Numbered from the stretch's first letter, positions 7,073 through 15,635 are shown. The stretch: 24,761 nt of DNA from Angelakisella sp. (GCA_013316495.1 WSMP01000002.1:1-24761), one strand, 5' to 3'. A program made the numbers and translations. The notes: generated by a model from the sequence alone, not told the origin.

Positions 7073-7096
7073 GGCCCTCGCTGTATGGCGGGGGCC
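7073..7096 (+). terminator. Terminator-like hairpin
   Basis: GGCCCTCGC (7073-7081) pairs with GCGGGGGCC (7088-7096), with one U-G pair and a 6-nt loop. There is no clear T-run after it, so it may be a weak or factor-dependent terminator. Confidence 0.55.
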
Positions 7097-7152
7097 TGTC
7101 AACAAAGGGTGGGTTTTGGCATAGATTCTGTTTTTTCAAGGAGCGGACAAGC

Positions 7153-7881
7153 ATGAAACATAAAGACTATTATGACGACGGCTACATTTTCAGTCTTGCG
7201 CAAAAGATACTTTCGGTGATGCCGGATTTTAACGAGAAAAATTTTTGCCGTTCCCTGATTGGCAGATTGGATGACAAGGAATTATTTGCAAGGCTTGACT
7301 GTATTGTGGACGCTATGCAAGAGAACATGACGGGCGGTTATGAGGAGAATATACAGGCGTTTTTCAATATACTGGGGCCGGAATTAACCCAGCCGGAAGG
7401 AATGTTTCGTTTTGGCTGGTGGTTATGGCCTATTGGCAGATATGTTGAACGGTGGGGAAATGAAAACTGGAGGTTATCCCTTTCGTTTTTGAAGGAACTA
7501 ACAAAAAGATTTACCGGGGAATACGCGATTCGTCCGTTGCTAAGAGAACATCCCAAAGAAGTGATGGACGAGCTGATAAAATGGACGGCGGATGAAAATG
7601 TTCATGTGCGGAGACTTGCAAGCGAGGGGGTTCGGATACGGCTGCCCTGGTCACAAAAGCTATTTGTTGCATTGGATGAATTTGAAAAGTACACAATAAT
7701 TCTTACGAACTTAAAAGATGACCCGGAAAAATTTGTTCAAAAAAGCGTGGGGAATAATCTCAATGACTTATACAAAGACGCGCCAGAAAAAGCAGATTTT
7801 ATTGTTTCCCAGTGGGAAAAACTAGAGGGAAGCAGGGCGCAGGACTGGATTATTCAACATGGAAGAAGAAACCAAAAATAA
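7153..7881 (+). CDS. alkC: AlkC-type DNA alkylation repair protein
   Basis: A 242-residue, mostly helical HEAT-repeat-like protein of the AlkC/AlkD superfamily. AlkC signatures are visible: FGWWLWPIGRYVERWG near residues 87-102, GEYAIRPLL at 122, then HVRRLASEGVRIRLPW at 151-166 and KSVGNNLNDLYKDAP at 197-211. AlkC enzymes are glycosylases that remove cationic methylated bases such as 3-methyladenine and 3-methylcytosine without flipping the base. The C-terminus ends soon after WIIQH, where I would expect more sequence in some relatives, so a slight truncation is possible. Start ATG 7153 has AAGGAG before it. Codons are visibly richer in A/T than in neighbouring genes, suggesting transfer. 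It converges on the methyltransferase gene. Confidence 0.85.
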   Translation: MKHKDYYDDGYIFSLAQKILSVMPDFNEKNFCRSLIGRLDDKELFARLDCIVDAMQENMTGGYEENIQAFFNILGPELTQPEGMFRFGWWLWPIGRYVERWGNENWRLSLSFLKELTKRFTGEYAIRPLLREHPKEVMDELIKWTADENVHVRRLASEGVRIRLPWSQKLFVALDEFEKYTIILTNLKDDPEKFVQKSVGNNLNDLYKDAPEKADFIVSQWEKLEGSRAQDWIIQHGRRNQK

Positions 7882-7942
7882 CATACAAAATAGCCACTCG
7901 CCTAAGCCTTGCTGTTTTCCGGATTTGTTTTCTATGTGGACC

Positions 7943-9460
7943 CTATTCCTTCCGCCATATTGTGATGCTTTTCCGGAGGGGAACTCTTCCATATTTCTTC
8001 ATTTGCTGGCTGCTGTTGCCCTTTAATTGTTCCAAACAGTAGACTTTGACAGGGGTAAAGCCAAATTGTTCTGCCAAATTTGTGGAAAGATAATCCACCG
8101 GTATCACTTCGCCGCCATAACGCACATTGTCGTTTACAAAGGCCACCACAGCGCCCGGTTGACAGATTCGGTAAAGCTCCCCATAGAGAAATGCAAGCTC
8201 TGTAAAATACCCCTCCACCATGCGCAAAACGCCATCGTTGTTTAAGTCCCCATGAGCTTTTCGCATCTCCAACGCCTGGAGGACCTCTTGAAGCGCGGGA
8301 TTCGTCCTTATGCGGGAGAGAATGGAATGAAACCGTTCCCCGGCCCCAATGCTGGTGTAGTGTTCCCGCAAGGCTTCCACCTTCGATTTGTTCTCAACGG
8401 TGCAGGACAGGAGCGCTTGCCGCATTTCTTTTATCCCTTTTTCATCCACCCCAAGGTAGGCGAGCTCCAAAGCATAGGTCCGGGTATAATCATAGCGGTT
8501 GCAGTAGGGGGGTGATGTAATCACACCCTTCAGAAGACCGTCCGCTATCTGCGGCAGCTGGAACAAGGCGCTTCCCTGGGTATAATGAATGGCCGAGGGC
8601 GTGCCAGCATATCCGCTCCCCTGTATTGTCTCCAAATTGGATAGCACATGCCGGAGTTCATCCGCAACAGCGTCCCTGCTGTCTTCAATCACCTTGCGGC
8701 AAGTGTGTTGCGCAAGGGGCTTTTTGCCAGCTTCCTCTCTTCTCCTGTTTACGTCGATAATTTTCTCGGAACGGGAATCCCAGCTTAAATATTGACCGCT
8801 TTTGGATGTGTAGCTGCAACGCTCCAGAGAATTTATCATACATAGGGTAAACAGATTTTTAGTAATCTCGGAAAAATCGCTCTGGTCGATCCATTCCGTG
8901 GCGAACTGAATGAATTTTGCGTTGTGTTCCGGATAGGCTCCGCAGGTGATATTTATATAGGGTGTCTTTTTTGAATACCCTTCTGGCAGAACCAGCTGGG
9001 TAAACCGGTGGAGCATCTGCCGGAGCTCCTCCAAATTGTAGCTCATGCTGTTTGCTTTGGCGGTAATAGCCACCTTGGAGAGCGGCAAAATATCATAGCC
9101 AATGCTATTGATGCCGCGCAGCTGGCAAACGAGGGCGGTGGTCCCCGCGCCTAGAAACGGGTCGAGGATTATATCCCCCGGAACCGCCCCCATCTCATCC
9201 AAAAGGATGTTTACCAGGTCCGCAGAAAAGCCTTCCTTGTATTTTAACCAGCTGTGCAGCGCGTTTTTCTTACTCAGCTGGTAGCTTACGCTTCTCCGGT
9301 CAAACTTTTTGGTTATCTCTAAAATAGGCGTATATCTTTGCTCAAGCGCTTGCCTGGCCTCCTGGGGACAAAGCCCGTCCGCAGAAAAAGCGTCAACAAT
9401 ATAGTCTTTCTTGTCCATGGTTCCCAAAAGGGTCTGGGAATGGGTTGGCTCTTTTGCCAT
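7943..9460 (-). CDS. Type II DNA methyltransferase (amino-methylating, probably N4-cytosine)
   Basis: A 505-residue DNA methyltransferase. The S-adenosylmethionine motif I is DPFLGAGTT at residues 100-108. The catalytic motif IV is TSPPY at 315-319, as in amino-methylating (N4-cytosine or N6-adenine) enzymes and with Ser-Pro-Pro favouring N4-cytosine. About 200 residues lie between them, where a target-recognition region could sit. The gene starts 11 nt after the stop of the endonuclease gene, with GGGGGC as ribosome binding site. Together they form a restriction-modification pair, and the methylase should protect host sites from the partner. M.AvaI is, to my knowledge, an N4-cytosine enzyme of similar size. 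The methylated base is inferred, not shown. Confidence 0.88.
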   Translation of the reverse strand: MAKEPTHSQTLLGTMDKKDYIVDAFSADGLCPQEARQALEQRYTPILEITKKFDRRSVSYQLSKKNALHSWLKYKEGFSADLVNILLDEMGAVPGDIILDPFLGAGTTALVCQLRGINSIGYDILPLSKVAITAKANSMSYNLEELRQMLHRFTQLVLPEGYSKKTPYINITCGAYPEHNAKFIQFATEWIDQSDFSEITKNLFTLCMINSLERCSYTSKSGQYLSWDSRSEKIIDVNRRREEAGKKPLAQHTCRKVIEDSRDAVADELRHVLSNLETIQGSGYAGTPSAIHYTQGSALFQLPQIADGLLKGVITSPPYCNRYDYTRTYALELAYLGVDEKGIKEMRQALLSCTVENKSKVEALREHYTSIGAGERFHSILSRIRTNPALQEVLQALEMRKAHGDLNNDGVLRMVEGYFTELAFLYGELYRICQPGAVVAFVNDNVRYGGEVIPVDYLSTNLAEQFGFTPVKVYCLEQLKGNSSQQMKKYGRVPLRKSITIWRKE

Positions 9461-9471
9461 CTGGATGCCCC

Positions 9472-10428
9472 CTATAGTTCGATTAGCCAGTTGCAGTATT
9501 CAATCAGCTGATTATGATTTGTGAGATTGGCGGCATTCGCCAAGGTGCCGTCCCTTAGCTGGTCAAAGATTTCCACTGCCATGGAACGCTGGATAGCCGC
9601 ACCAATAAAAGAAGTTAGGATGGAGGGGAAGCCGGCGTTGGCAAAGCTGGACCGAATCCGGTTCAAGGCGGAATTGCCGGTTTTCCAGTGCTCGTCCGCG
9701 CCGGCCGGATCGATGCCGCCTTTCAGCTCTCCGAACATGATTGCCCGCTTATCCTGGCACACAATCTTTCCCTGTTGGTAATCCTCCCTTGCGCCGGAGA
9801 AGAGGCAGAGGTCAACATTTTTGTTTACAGTGGGGATTCTGGCATTGAAGACCAAAAGCCGCTCCCCCTTTTCGTTTATCCAGTGAAGGGCCTTCACGTT
9901 CTTTTCTGCTTCGGGGGCGTTTTGGTCCACGGCAGTCCAGCGGCTGGAGCTGGAGAGGAGCCGGTGGCAGCAAAGTCCGCGCACATTCATGCTGGAGTAG
10001 ATTCCGCGGATAAGCCTTTCCTGACCAAGTGCGCCAATCTTATTGCGCATGGTGCCGCCAACGGCATCCCCTTTGATGAGAAGATATCGAAAGGTAGCTT
10101 CGTCTATGTAAGCCTTTCCCGCCGGTTTCAGAAACTTGTCAATCAGTTCCTGAATGGCCATGGTTTGGTCCCTTTCGTCCAGGTAGGCGAGGGATTTCTC
10201 CGAAAGGCCCGCCGCGGTGATTAAGAATGGCCGCACCTGGGGAATCGCAAGAAGTTCCTCCGGGCTGTGCGTATGGGCGACCATAGATTTAAAGGCCAGG
10301 GCATTCTTCACAAAGGGGTCACTGACCCGGTTCTTCTCCAGGGCGATGCTTAAAAAGCCCGCCCTTGTCTCTTCGTGGGTGGTGACGAGGCTTTCTGGGG
10401 TGGGGATAGCTTGATGGTTATAAGACAT
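9472..10428 (-). CDS. AvaI/BsoBI family type II restriction endonuclease
   Basis: A 318-residue endonuclease. The catalytic pattern is D206, then E234-L-K236 in GELKGGIDPAGADEHWKT, with H247. The spacings (28 residues from D to E, 13 from E to H) equal those I recall for BsoBI D212, E240, K242 and H253. An upstream GDAVGGTMRN segment (120-129) is also like this family. AvaI and BsoBI cut the degenerate site CYCGRG, so that is the predicted target; specificity is inferred from family membership. Start ATG 10428 follows GGAGG, the last of three tandem ribosome binding sites. It precedes the methylase gene, so the nuclease would be translated first from a shared transcript. No controller (C) gene is seen. 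Confidence 0.88.
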   Translation of the reverse strand: MSYNHQAIPTPESLVTTHEETRAGFLSIALEKNRVSDPFVKNALAFKSMVAHTHSPEELLAIPQVRPFLITAAGLSEKSLAYLDERDQTMAIQELIDKFLKPAGKAYIDEATFRYLLIKGDAVGGTMRNKIGALGQERLIRGIYSSMNVRGLCCHRLLSSSSRWTAVDQNAPEAEKNVKALHWINEKGERLLVFNARIPTVNKNVDLCLFSGAREDYQQGKIVCQDKRAIMFGELKGGIDPAGADEHWKTGNSALNRIRSSFANAGFPSILTSFIGAAIQRSMAVEIFDQLRDGTLANAANLTNHNQLIEYCNWLIEL

Positions 10429-10429
10429 A

Positions 10430-10471
10430 TTTATTTCCTCCAGTTTGTTTCCTCCAGTTTGTTTCCTCCAG
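10430..10471 (-). repeat. Three tandem 14-bp units, each with a Shine-Dalgarno site
   Basis: On the minus strand the unit CTGGAGGAAACAAA occurs twice and then once as CTGGAGGAAATAAA, directly before the endonuclease ATG. The units occupy 10458-10471, 10444-10457 and 10430-10443. Each carries GGAGG. The array fills exactly the gap between the rlmD stop (10472) and the endonuclease start. Confidence 0.95.
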
Positions 10472-11836
10472 CTAAAAATTTGCTGTTTCCCTGGTCAGAA
10501 GCGCCACCGCTTCCACATGGGCCGTCCTGGGGAACATATCCACCCCCCGCAGGGCGGCCGCCCTGTACCCGGCGCTTTCCAGCTGCCGCAGGTCGCGGGC
10601 CATGGTGGCGGGGTTGCAGGAGACCATAACCATGCGCTTCGGGGCCATCCGGACCGCTGCGGCAAGGGTGGCGGCGTCACAGCCCTTCCGGGGCGGGTCC
10701 ATAACAATCACTGTGGGACGCAGCCCTTCCTCCTCCAGCTGGGCGGCGGCTTTTCCGGCGTCAGCGCAAAGGAAGCGGGCGTTTTGCACCCCGCTTCGGG
10801 CGGCGTTCCGGCGGGCGTCCCGGACGGCGCTTTCCACAATCTCCACCCCCACCAGCTCCCTGGCCTGCCGGGCCATGGAAAGGCCGATGGTCCCCGCCCC
10901 GCAGTAGAGGTCCAGCAGAACATCGCCAGGGGAGAGGGCCGCCAGCTCCGCCGCCTGGCGGTAAAGCAGCTCTGCCCCCTGGTGGTTCACCTGGTAGAAG
11001 GAGAGGGGGGAAATCTCCACCTCCACCCCCGCCAGAGTGTCCCGGATGCAGGGCTCCCCATAGAGGACCTGGGTTTCCCCGCCAAGGATGACATTGGTGC
11101 GCTTGGTGTTGCGGTTCAGGAGGATGGAGGTGACGCTGGGGCAGGCGGCTAAAATCATACTCACCAGCAGCTGGACCTGGGGAATGCGCTCCCCGTTCAC
11201 CACCAGGCAGACCATCACCTGCCCGGAGGCCTCCCCCCAGCGAAGGTAGAGGTGGCGGAACAGCCCCGTTCCGGTCTGCTCATTGTAGGGCTGCTGGCCG
11301 CTTTGGTCAATATACCGGCAGACCGCCCGGAGTATATCGGAGAAGAAGGGGGGCTGGAGCAGGCAGTCGCTATAAGGGACGATGTTGTGGCTGCGGGGGG
11401 CATAAAAGCCGCAGAAGGTCCCCTCCGGCCCTTTGCCAATGGGGTACTGGGCCTTGTTGCGGTAACCGGTGACCTGGGGGGAGGGAAGGACCCCCTCCAC
11501 CGGCAGGGACAGCCCCCCGATGCGGGAAACCGCGTCGGCAATCCACTGCTTTTTAATCCGCAGCTCCTCCTGGTAGGAAAGGTGCTGAAGGGAGCAGCCC
11601 CCGCACCGGCGGCAGACAGGGCAGGCGGGGGAGATGCGCCCCGGCCCTGGGGACAGGATCTCCTGGATGATGCCGTAGCAGTAAGAGGAAAGGACCTTGA
11701 CAATCTTTACCGCCAGCCGGTCCCCAGGCGCGGCGCCGGGGATAAAAACAGCCATCCCCTCATAGCGGCCCACGCCGCTCCCCTCGCTGGTAACCGACTG
11801 AATCTCCAGGATGATGGATTCGTTTTTCTTCAGCAT
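10472..11836 (-). CDS. rlmD: RlmD/TrmA-family 23S rRNA (uracil-C5)-methyltransferase
   Basis: A 454-residue enzyme of the TrmA/RlmCD/RlmD group, which makes 5-methyluridine in RNA. An N-terminal TRAM-like domain (residues 1-60) is followed by an iron-sulphur motif with C72, C78 and C81 in CRRCGGCSLQH and a further cysteine in PYSDC. The methyltransferase core has LDLYCGAGTIGL, VMDPPRKG and the catalytic-cysteine motif SCNPATMARDL. Which RNA position is modified cannot be told from sequence; Firmicutes often have several paralogues. Start ATG 11836 has AGGAGGGG six bases upstream; longer in-frame starts overlap the promoter. The restriction-modification genes follow directly on the same strand and may be read through from its promoter. 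Confidence 0.9.
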   Translation of the reverse strand: MLKKNESIILEIQSVTSEGSGVGRYEGMAVFIPGAAPGDRLAVKIVKVLSSYCYGIIQEILSPGPGRISPACPVCRRCGGCSLQHLSYQEELRIKKQWIADAVSRIGGLSLPVEGVLPSPQVTGYRNKAQYPIGKGPEGTFCGFYAPRSHNIVPYSDCLLQPPFFSDILRAVCRYIDQSGQQPYNEQTGTGLFRHLYLRWGEASGQVMVCLVVNGERIPQVQLLVSMILAACPSVTSILLNRNTKRTNVILGGETQVLYGEPCIRDTLAGVEVEISPLSFYQVNHQGAELLYRQAAELAALSPGDVLLDLYCGAGTIGLSMARQARELVGVEIVESAVRDARRNAARSGVQNARFLCADAGKAAAQLEEEGLRPTVIVMDPPRKGCDAATLAAAVRMAPKRMVMVSCNPATMARDLRQLESAGYRAAALRGVDMFPRTAHVEAVALLTRETANF

Positions 11837-11864
11837 AATACCCCTCCTGTAACGCTCTGGCTTC

Positions 11865-11893
11865 ATTATAGCGGAAAGAAGGAGGTTCGTCAA
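11865..11893 (-). promoter_or_regulatory. rlmD promoter
   Basis: On the minus strand TTGACG (11893-11888), a 17-nt spacer and perfect TATAAT (11870-11865) lie about 30 nt before the rlmD start. It may also serve the endonuclease and methylase genes, for which no separate promoter was recognised. Confidence 0.88.
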
Positions 11894-11988
11894 AACTTGC
11901 GCGGTGTTTATATACACGTTTAACGGCCGCTGGCCTTTTATAAACCGGCCTATCAATGATTTTAGCCCCTTCCAGCCCTTCCCAGGCC

Positions 11989-12017
11989 TTGATTTTAACA
12001 GGGAAATGGAATATAAT
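11989..12017 (+). promoter_or_regulatory. secDF promoter
   Basis: TTGATT (11989-11994), a 17-nt spacer and perfect TATAAT (12012-12017) lie 84 nt before the secDF start. It is divergent from the rlmD promoter. Confidence 0.85.
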
Positions 12018-12100
12018 ACATTTTGTGCTTGTCCAGGGGGAGGGCATGGCCCTTTTTTTGCAGCCCCTGGTACGATACTTTCAGCATGGGAGGATTCTTA

Positions 12101-14425
12101 ATGAAGAAAAAGAAATCATGGCCCTTTTTTGCTGTCGCCATTGTGATATTGGCAGCGGCATACCTCACCTTCTTCGGGGTCCATGTCACCAGCGGGGATA
12201 CTACCACCACCTATATCAAGGGTGCGTCGGAGATACGCTGGGGCATTGATATTCGGGGTGGTGTGGACGCCACCTTCGTCCCTTCGGATGGCTATGACGC
12301 CACCGAGGAGGAGATGAACGCGGCCTCCGAGGTGATTCGCACCCGCCTGGTGACCCAGGGCATCACCGATTACGAGGTCTACACCGATACCGCCAAGGAC
12401 CGTATAATTGTCCGTTTCCCTTGGCAGGCAGGGGAGACCGAATATGACCCGGAACAGGCCATCAAGGAGCTGGGGGACACGGCCATGCTCACCTTCCGGG
12501 AGGGTCTGGAGATTGACGCAGAAGGAAAGCCTACCGGAAAGGTGGTTTTGGAGGGCCGGGACCTTATCAGCGCGGTTCGCAATATGTATTCGGACCCCAC
12601 CACCGGCTCCTATCAGTATGTGGTTTCCTTTAAGCTCAGCCCGGAGGGAACCACCAAATTTGCGGAAGCTACCCGGCAGAACCAGGGGAAGATTATTTCC
12701 ATCTGGATGGATGATACCCTCATTTCCTACCCGTCGGTGGATGATGTCATCACCAGCGGCGAGGGAATGATTAGCGGCGGCTTCACTTCGGAGCAGGCCG
12801 AGGCGTTGGCCCAGAAGATTCAGGGCGGCGCCCTGCCCTTCCGGCTGGATACGCGGGACTATAGCTCCATTTCTCCCACCCTGGGCCAGGGGGCCAAGGA
12901 TGTGATGGTCCAGGCGGGGATGATTGCCTTTGTGCTGGTGGCCCTTTACATGGTGCTGAAGTACCGCCTCCCCGGCTTTGTGGGGCTCTTTGCCCTCACC
13001 GGGCAGATGGTGATTATGGTGGCGTCGGTGACCCGGCTGCTGCCGGATGTCCCCTCCTTCACCCTCACCCTGCCGGGTATTGCAGGTATTATCCTCAGTA
13101 TCGGTATGGGTGTGGATGCCAACATCATCACCGCCGAGCGCATCCGGGAGGAAATCCGCTCCGGCAAGACCATCGACGGCTCGGTGCGGCTGGGCTTTGA
13201 CCGCGCCTTCTCCGCAATTCTGGACGGTAACGTCACCAACGTCATTGTGGCGGTAATCCTGATGGGCGCCTTCGGCCCCGCCAACAGCATTTTTTCTAAG
13301 ATTTTCTTCCTCTTCGGCCAGACCACCACCGGGGCCATCTATTCCTTCGGCTACACCCTGCTGATGGGCGTGGTAGCCAACATGATTATGGGCGTCTACG
13401 CCTCCAAGGCGATGCTGAAGGGCATTTCCCGCCTGGGCTGCTTCCGGGATCCCTGGTTCTACGGCGGCAGCAGGAAGGAAGCCGAAGCTCCCGCCCAGGA
13501 GAAAAAGAGCTACGACTTTGTGGGCCGGAAGAAGATTTTCTTCGCCATCTCCGCCGCCCTGGTGGCTATCGCTCTGGTGACCTCCTTTGTCCCCGGAGTG
13601 GAGCTGGATATCCAGTTTAAGGGCGGTTCCATTGTCTCCTATTCCTACCAGGGTGATGTGGACATGGACCGGTTCCAGCGGACCTTTGAGGACGCGGTGG
13701 GGGGCAAAGCCTCCATCCAGCAGGGGGAGGACATCATCACCGGCACCAAGAGCATCACCCTCTCCCTGGCCCAGGACCAGGGCATCAGCGCGGAGGTGCA
13801 GCAGAAGGCCACCGACGCTCTTCAGGCCGCCTTCCCCAGCGCCGGTGTGGCGGTTACCTCGGTGACCAACGTGGACGCCACCATCGGCCAGGAGTTCTTC
13901 CAAAAGTGCAGCCTGGCGGTGGCCTTCGCGGTGCTGCTGATGATTCTTTATATCGCTATGCGCTTTAAGGTGATGGACGGCTGGTCGGCAGGCGTTATGG
14001 CCGCCCTGGTGCTGCTCCACGATGTCATTGTGGTCTATGCCACCTTCGTCATCTTTGGTTTCCCCATTAACGAAAACTTCATCGCGGTGGCCCTCACCAT
14101 TCTGGGCTACTCCATTAACGCCACCATCGTCATCTACGACCGCATCCGGGAAAACCGCAAGCTCCTGGGGGAGAAGCTCCCCTTCGGCCAGCTGGTGAAT
14201 CTCTCGGTGAACCAGTCCCTGGGACGTGCCGCCGGCACCTCCTTCTCCACCATCCTTGCCATGGTGGTGGTGGCGGTGATGGGCAGGCTCTACGGCCTCA
14301 CCTCCATTGTCACCTTCGCTTTCCCCCTCATCATGGGCCTTGTGGCCGGCCTCTATTCCTCCGTCTGCCTGGCCGGTCCCCTGTGGGTCTTCTGGCAGGA
14401 GAGCCGGGAAAAAGCGAAAAAGTAA
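12101..14425 (+). CDS. secDF: Fused protein-export membrane protein SecD-SecF
   Basis: A 774-residue fusion of SecD and SecF, the accessory subunits of the Sec translocon that use the ion gradient to pull exported proteins across the membrane. Residues 8-27 are the first membrane segment. The SecD part contains GIDIRGG at 48-54, an extracytoplasmic region, and a five-helix membrane bundle with GIILSIGMGVDANIITAERI. The SecF half starts near residue 465 with its own first helix and DIQFKGG at 503-509, ending in a second bundle with ILGYSINATIVIYDRIRE. Both halves look complete. The ATG at 12101 follows GGGAGG; longer frame extension upstream lacks a ribosome binding site. It is a single-gene unit with a promoter and a strong terminator. 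Confidence 0.96.
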   Translation: MKKKKSWPFFAVAIVILAAAYLTFFGVHVTSGDTTTTYIKGASEIRWGIDIRGGVDATFVPSDGYDATEEEMNAASEVIRTRLVTQGITDYEVYTDTAKDRIIVRFPWQAGETEYDPEQAIKELGDTAMLTFREGLEIDAEGKPTGKVVLEGRDLISAVRNMYSDPTTGSYQYVVSFKLSPEGTTKFAEATRQNQGKIISIWMDDTLISYPSVDDVITSGEGMISGGFTSEQAEALAQKIQGGALPFRLDTRDYSSISPTLGQGAKDVMVQAGMIAFVLVALYMVLKYRLPGFVGLFALTGQMVIMVASVTRLLPDVPSFTLTLPGIAGIILSIGMGVDANIITAERIREEIRSGKTIDGSVRLGFDRAFSAILDGNVTNVIVAVILMGAFGPANSIFSKIFFLFGQTTTGAIYSFGYTLLMGVVANMIMGVYASKAMLKGISRLGCFRDPWFYGGSRKEAEAPAQEKKSYDFVGRKKIFFAISAALVAIALVTSFVPGVELDIQFKGGSIVSYSYQGDVDMDRFQRTFEDAVGGKASIQQGEDIITGTKSITLSLAQDQGISAEVQQKATDALQAAFPSAGVAVTSVTNVDATIGQEFFQKCSLAVAFAVLLMILYIAMRFKVMDGWSAGVMAALVLLHDVIVVYATFVIFGFPINENFIAVALTILGYSINATIVIYDRIRENRKLLGEKLPFGQLVNLSVNQSLGRAAGTSFSTILAMVVVAVMGRLYGLTSIVTFAFPLIMGLVAGLYSSVCLAGPLWVFWQESREKAKK

Positions 14426-14440
14426 ATCTTCTCTGTCAGA

Positions 14441-14474
14441 AAAATGCCCCGGAGAATTTTCTCCGGGGCATTTT
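14441..14474. terminator. Strong, symmetric intrinsic terminator
   Basis: AAAATGCCCCGGAGAA (14441-14456) pairs perfectly with TTCTCCGGGGCATTTT (14459-14474). The stem is G/C-rich in the middle and A/T at the base, so it can terminate in either direction. Confidence 0.92.
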
Positions 14475-14499
14475 GTCATACCCTGTCTTACGATTTTGT

Positions 14500-14528
14500 T
14501 TGAACCTTTCGCTCCTATCCCTTACAAT
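14500..14528 (+). promoter_or_regulatory. Sigma-A type promoter
   Basis: TTGAAC (14500-14505), a 17-nt spacer and TACAAT (14523-14528) lie 37 nt before the small gene at 14566. Confidence 0.8.
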
Positions 14529-14565
14529 ATAAAGATGTGGGGAGCAGAAGGAGTGTGATGTTGCA

Positions 14566-14880
14566 ATGACAAAAAATCATGTCCGGCAGGAGCTGGAGAA
14601 CAGCTGCCGCCTCAGCTTCCGTGTGTGTCGAACCATCTTCGAGGATGAGGACAGCTACACGGTGGTATATGGCGTCAAGGGGCTGGATGAGGAGGGCAAC
14701 CTGCGGGTACATATTCGGGAGATTTCCGAAAGCCTGCTGCGGGTGCAAAGGCTGGTGCGCCGCCTTAACGCCAGCGTTTTCTCCCAGGCCCATCTGATGG
14801 ACCTTATTGACCGGTACCTGGAGGAGGCTGAGCAGGAGGAAAAGGAGCTGTCTTTTTCAGGGGAAGGCGTGCCTACCTAG
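14566..14880 (+). CDS. Small conserved-looking protein, possibly DUF6514
   Basis: A 104-residue soluble protein. An N-terminal beta-rich part (SYTVVYGVKGLDEEGNLRVHIREIS) is followed by a helical part (LLRVQRLVRRLNASVFSQAHLMDLIDRYL) and an acidic tail. This layout, a strand pair with a YG motif and then a helix ending near a DLIDRYL segment, recalls the clostridial DUF6514 family, but this is only a resemblance. It has its own promoter at 14500 and an ATG at 14566; the upstream purine-rich stretch (GGAGCAGAAGGAG) holds the likely ribosome binding site, though the spacing is long. Function unknown. Confidence 0.6.
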   Translation: MTKNHVRQELENSCRLSFRVCRTIFEDEDSYTVVYGVKGLDEEGNLRVHIREISESLLRVQRLVRRLNASVFSQAHLMDLIDRYLEEAEQEEKELSFSGEGVPT

Positions 14881-14959
14881 GCAGGAAAGAGCCGCCTGAA
14901 GTCCCCTTAAAAACGTCCTGTTTTTTGGACAAATTTTTCAAATAAACAGCAAAATACCC

Positions 14960-14988
14960 TTGAATTACCAGCCGTTTTTTGTTATTCT
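14960..14988 (+). promoter_or_regulatory. Probable nrdR promoter
   Basis: TTGAAT (14960-14965), a 17-nt spacer and TATTCT (14983-14988) would start a transcript with a leader of about 90 nt before nrdR. Confidence 0.65.
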
Positions 14989-15085
14989 AATATACAGAGA
15001 AATTTTGCTTTAGGAACTGTACTCTCTCCGCCCAACGGAAGGGAAGACCGTTTTTATCAGCCGGAACAGAGAGGAAGGGAACGTT

Positions 15086-15556
15086 ATGAAATGTCCGTTC
15101 TGCGGCTACACAGAAAGCAAGGTTATTGATACCCGGCCCACCGACGAGGGGGAGCGGATACGCCGCCGGAGAGAGTGCCTGAAGTGCGAAAAGCGCTTCA
15201 CCACCTACGAGGTGATTGAAACCACCCCCCTGATGGTCATTAAGCGCGATGGTTCCCGCGAGGTATTCAGCCGGGACAAGCTCCTGAGCGGGATGATTAA
15301 ATCCTGCGAAAAGCGCCCGGTCTCCCTGTCCGCCTTGGAGGAAGCGGTGGCGGATATTATGACCACCCTCCAAAACCGGCTGGAAAAGGAGGTCCCCTCC
15401 ACGCAAATCGGGGAACTGTGCATGGAAAAGCTGGGGGGCATCGACCAGGTGGCCTATGTCCGCTTTGCCTCGGTTTACCGCCAGTTCAAGGACATCAATT
15501 CCTTCCTGGAAGAGCTGAAAAACATCCTGGAATACGAAAACGGGAAGAAGGAGTAG
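15086..15556 (+). CDS. nrdR: Transcriptional repressor NrdR
   Basis: A 156-residue regulator that represses ribonucleotide reductase genes when dATP is abundant. The N-terminal zinc ribbon has C3-x2-C6 and C31-x2-C34, and RRRRE lies between them. An ATP-cone domain covers roughly residues 49-139 (LMVIKRDGSREVFSRDKLLSGM, then VAYVRFASVYRQF). The length is typical of the family. The start ATG 15086 follows GGAAGGG. No ribonucleotide reductase gene or clear NrdR box was seen in the window, so its targets lie elsewhere. It appears to be transcribed alone, ahead of the V-type ATPase operon. Confidence 0.97.
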   Translation: MKCPFCGYTESKVIDTRPTDEGERIRRRRECLKCEKRFTTYEVIETTPLMVIKRDGSREVFSRDKLLSGMIKSCEKRPVSLSALEEAVADIMTTLQNRLEKEVPSTQIGELCMEKLGGIDQVAYVRFASVYRQFKDINSFLEELKNILEYENGKKE

Positions 15557-15635
15557 TCTCCCGCCCCTCTCTGCACTTTGACCAAAGAAGCTCTCGATTT
15601 TTTGGAATAAAAAACAAAAAATTCCATAAAACTTG

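Noticed and set aside
12116..14479. Long open frame antisense to secDF (787 codons)
   Set aside because: Same reason: the plus strand encodes full SecDF motifs, and the antisense product is Gly/His-rich with no recognisable domain.
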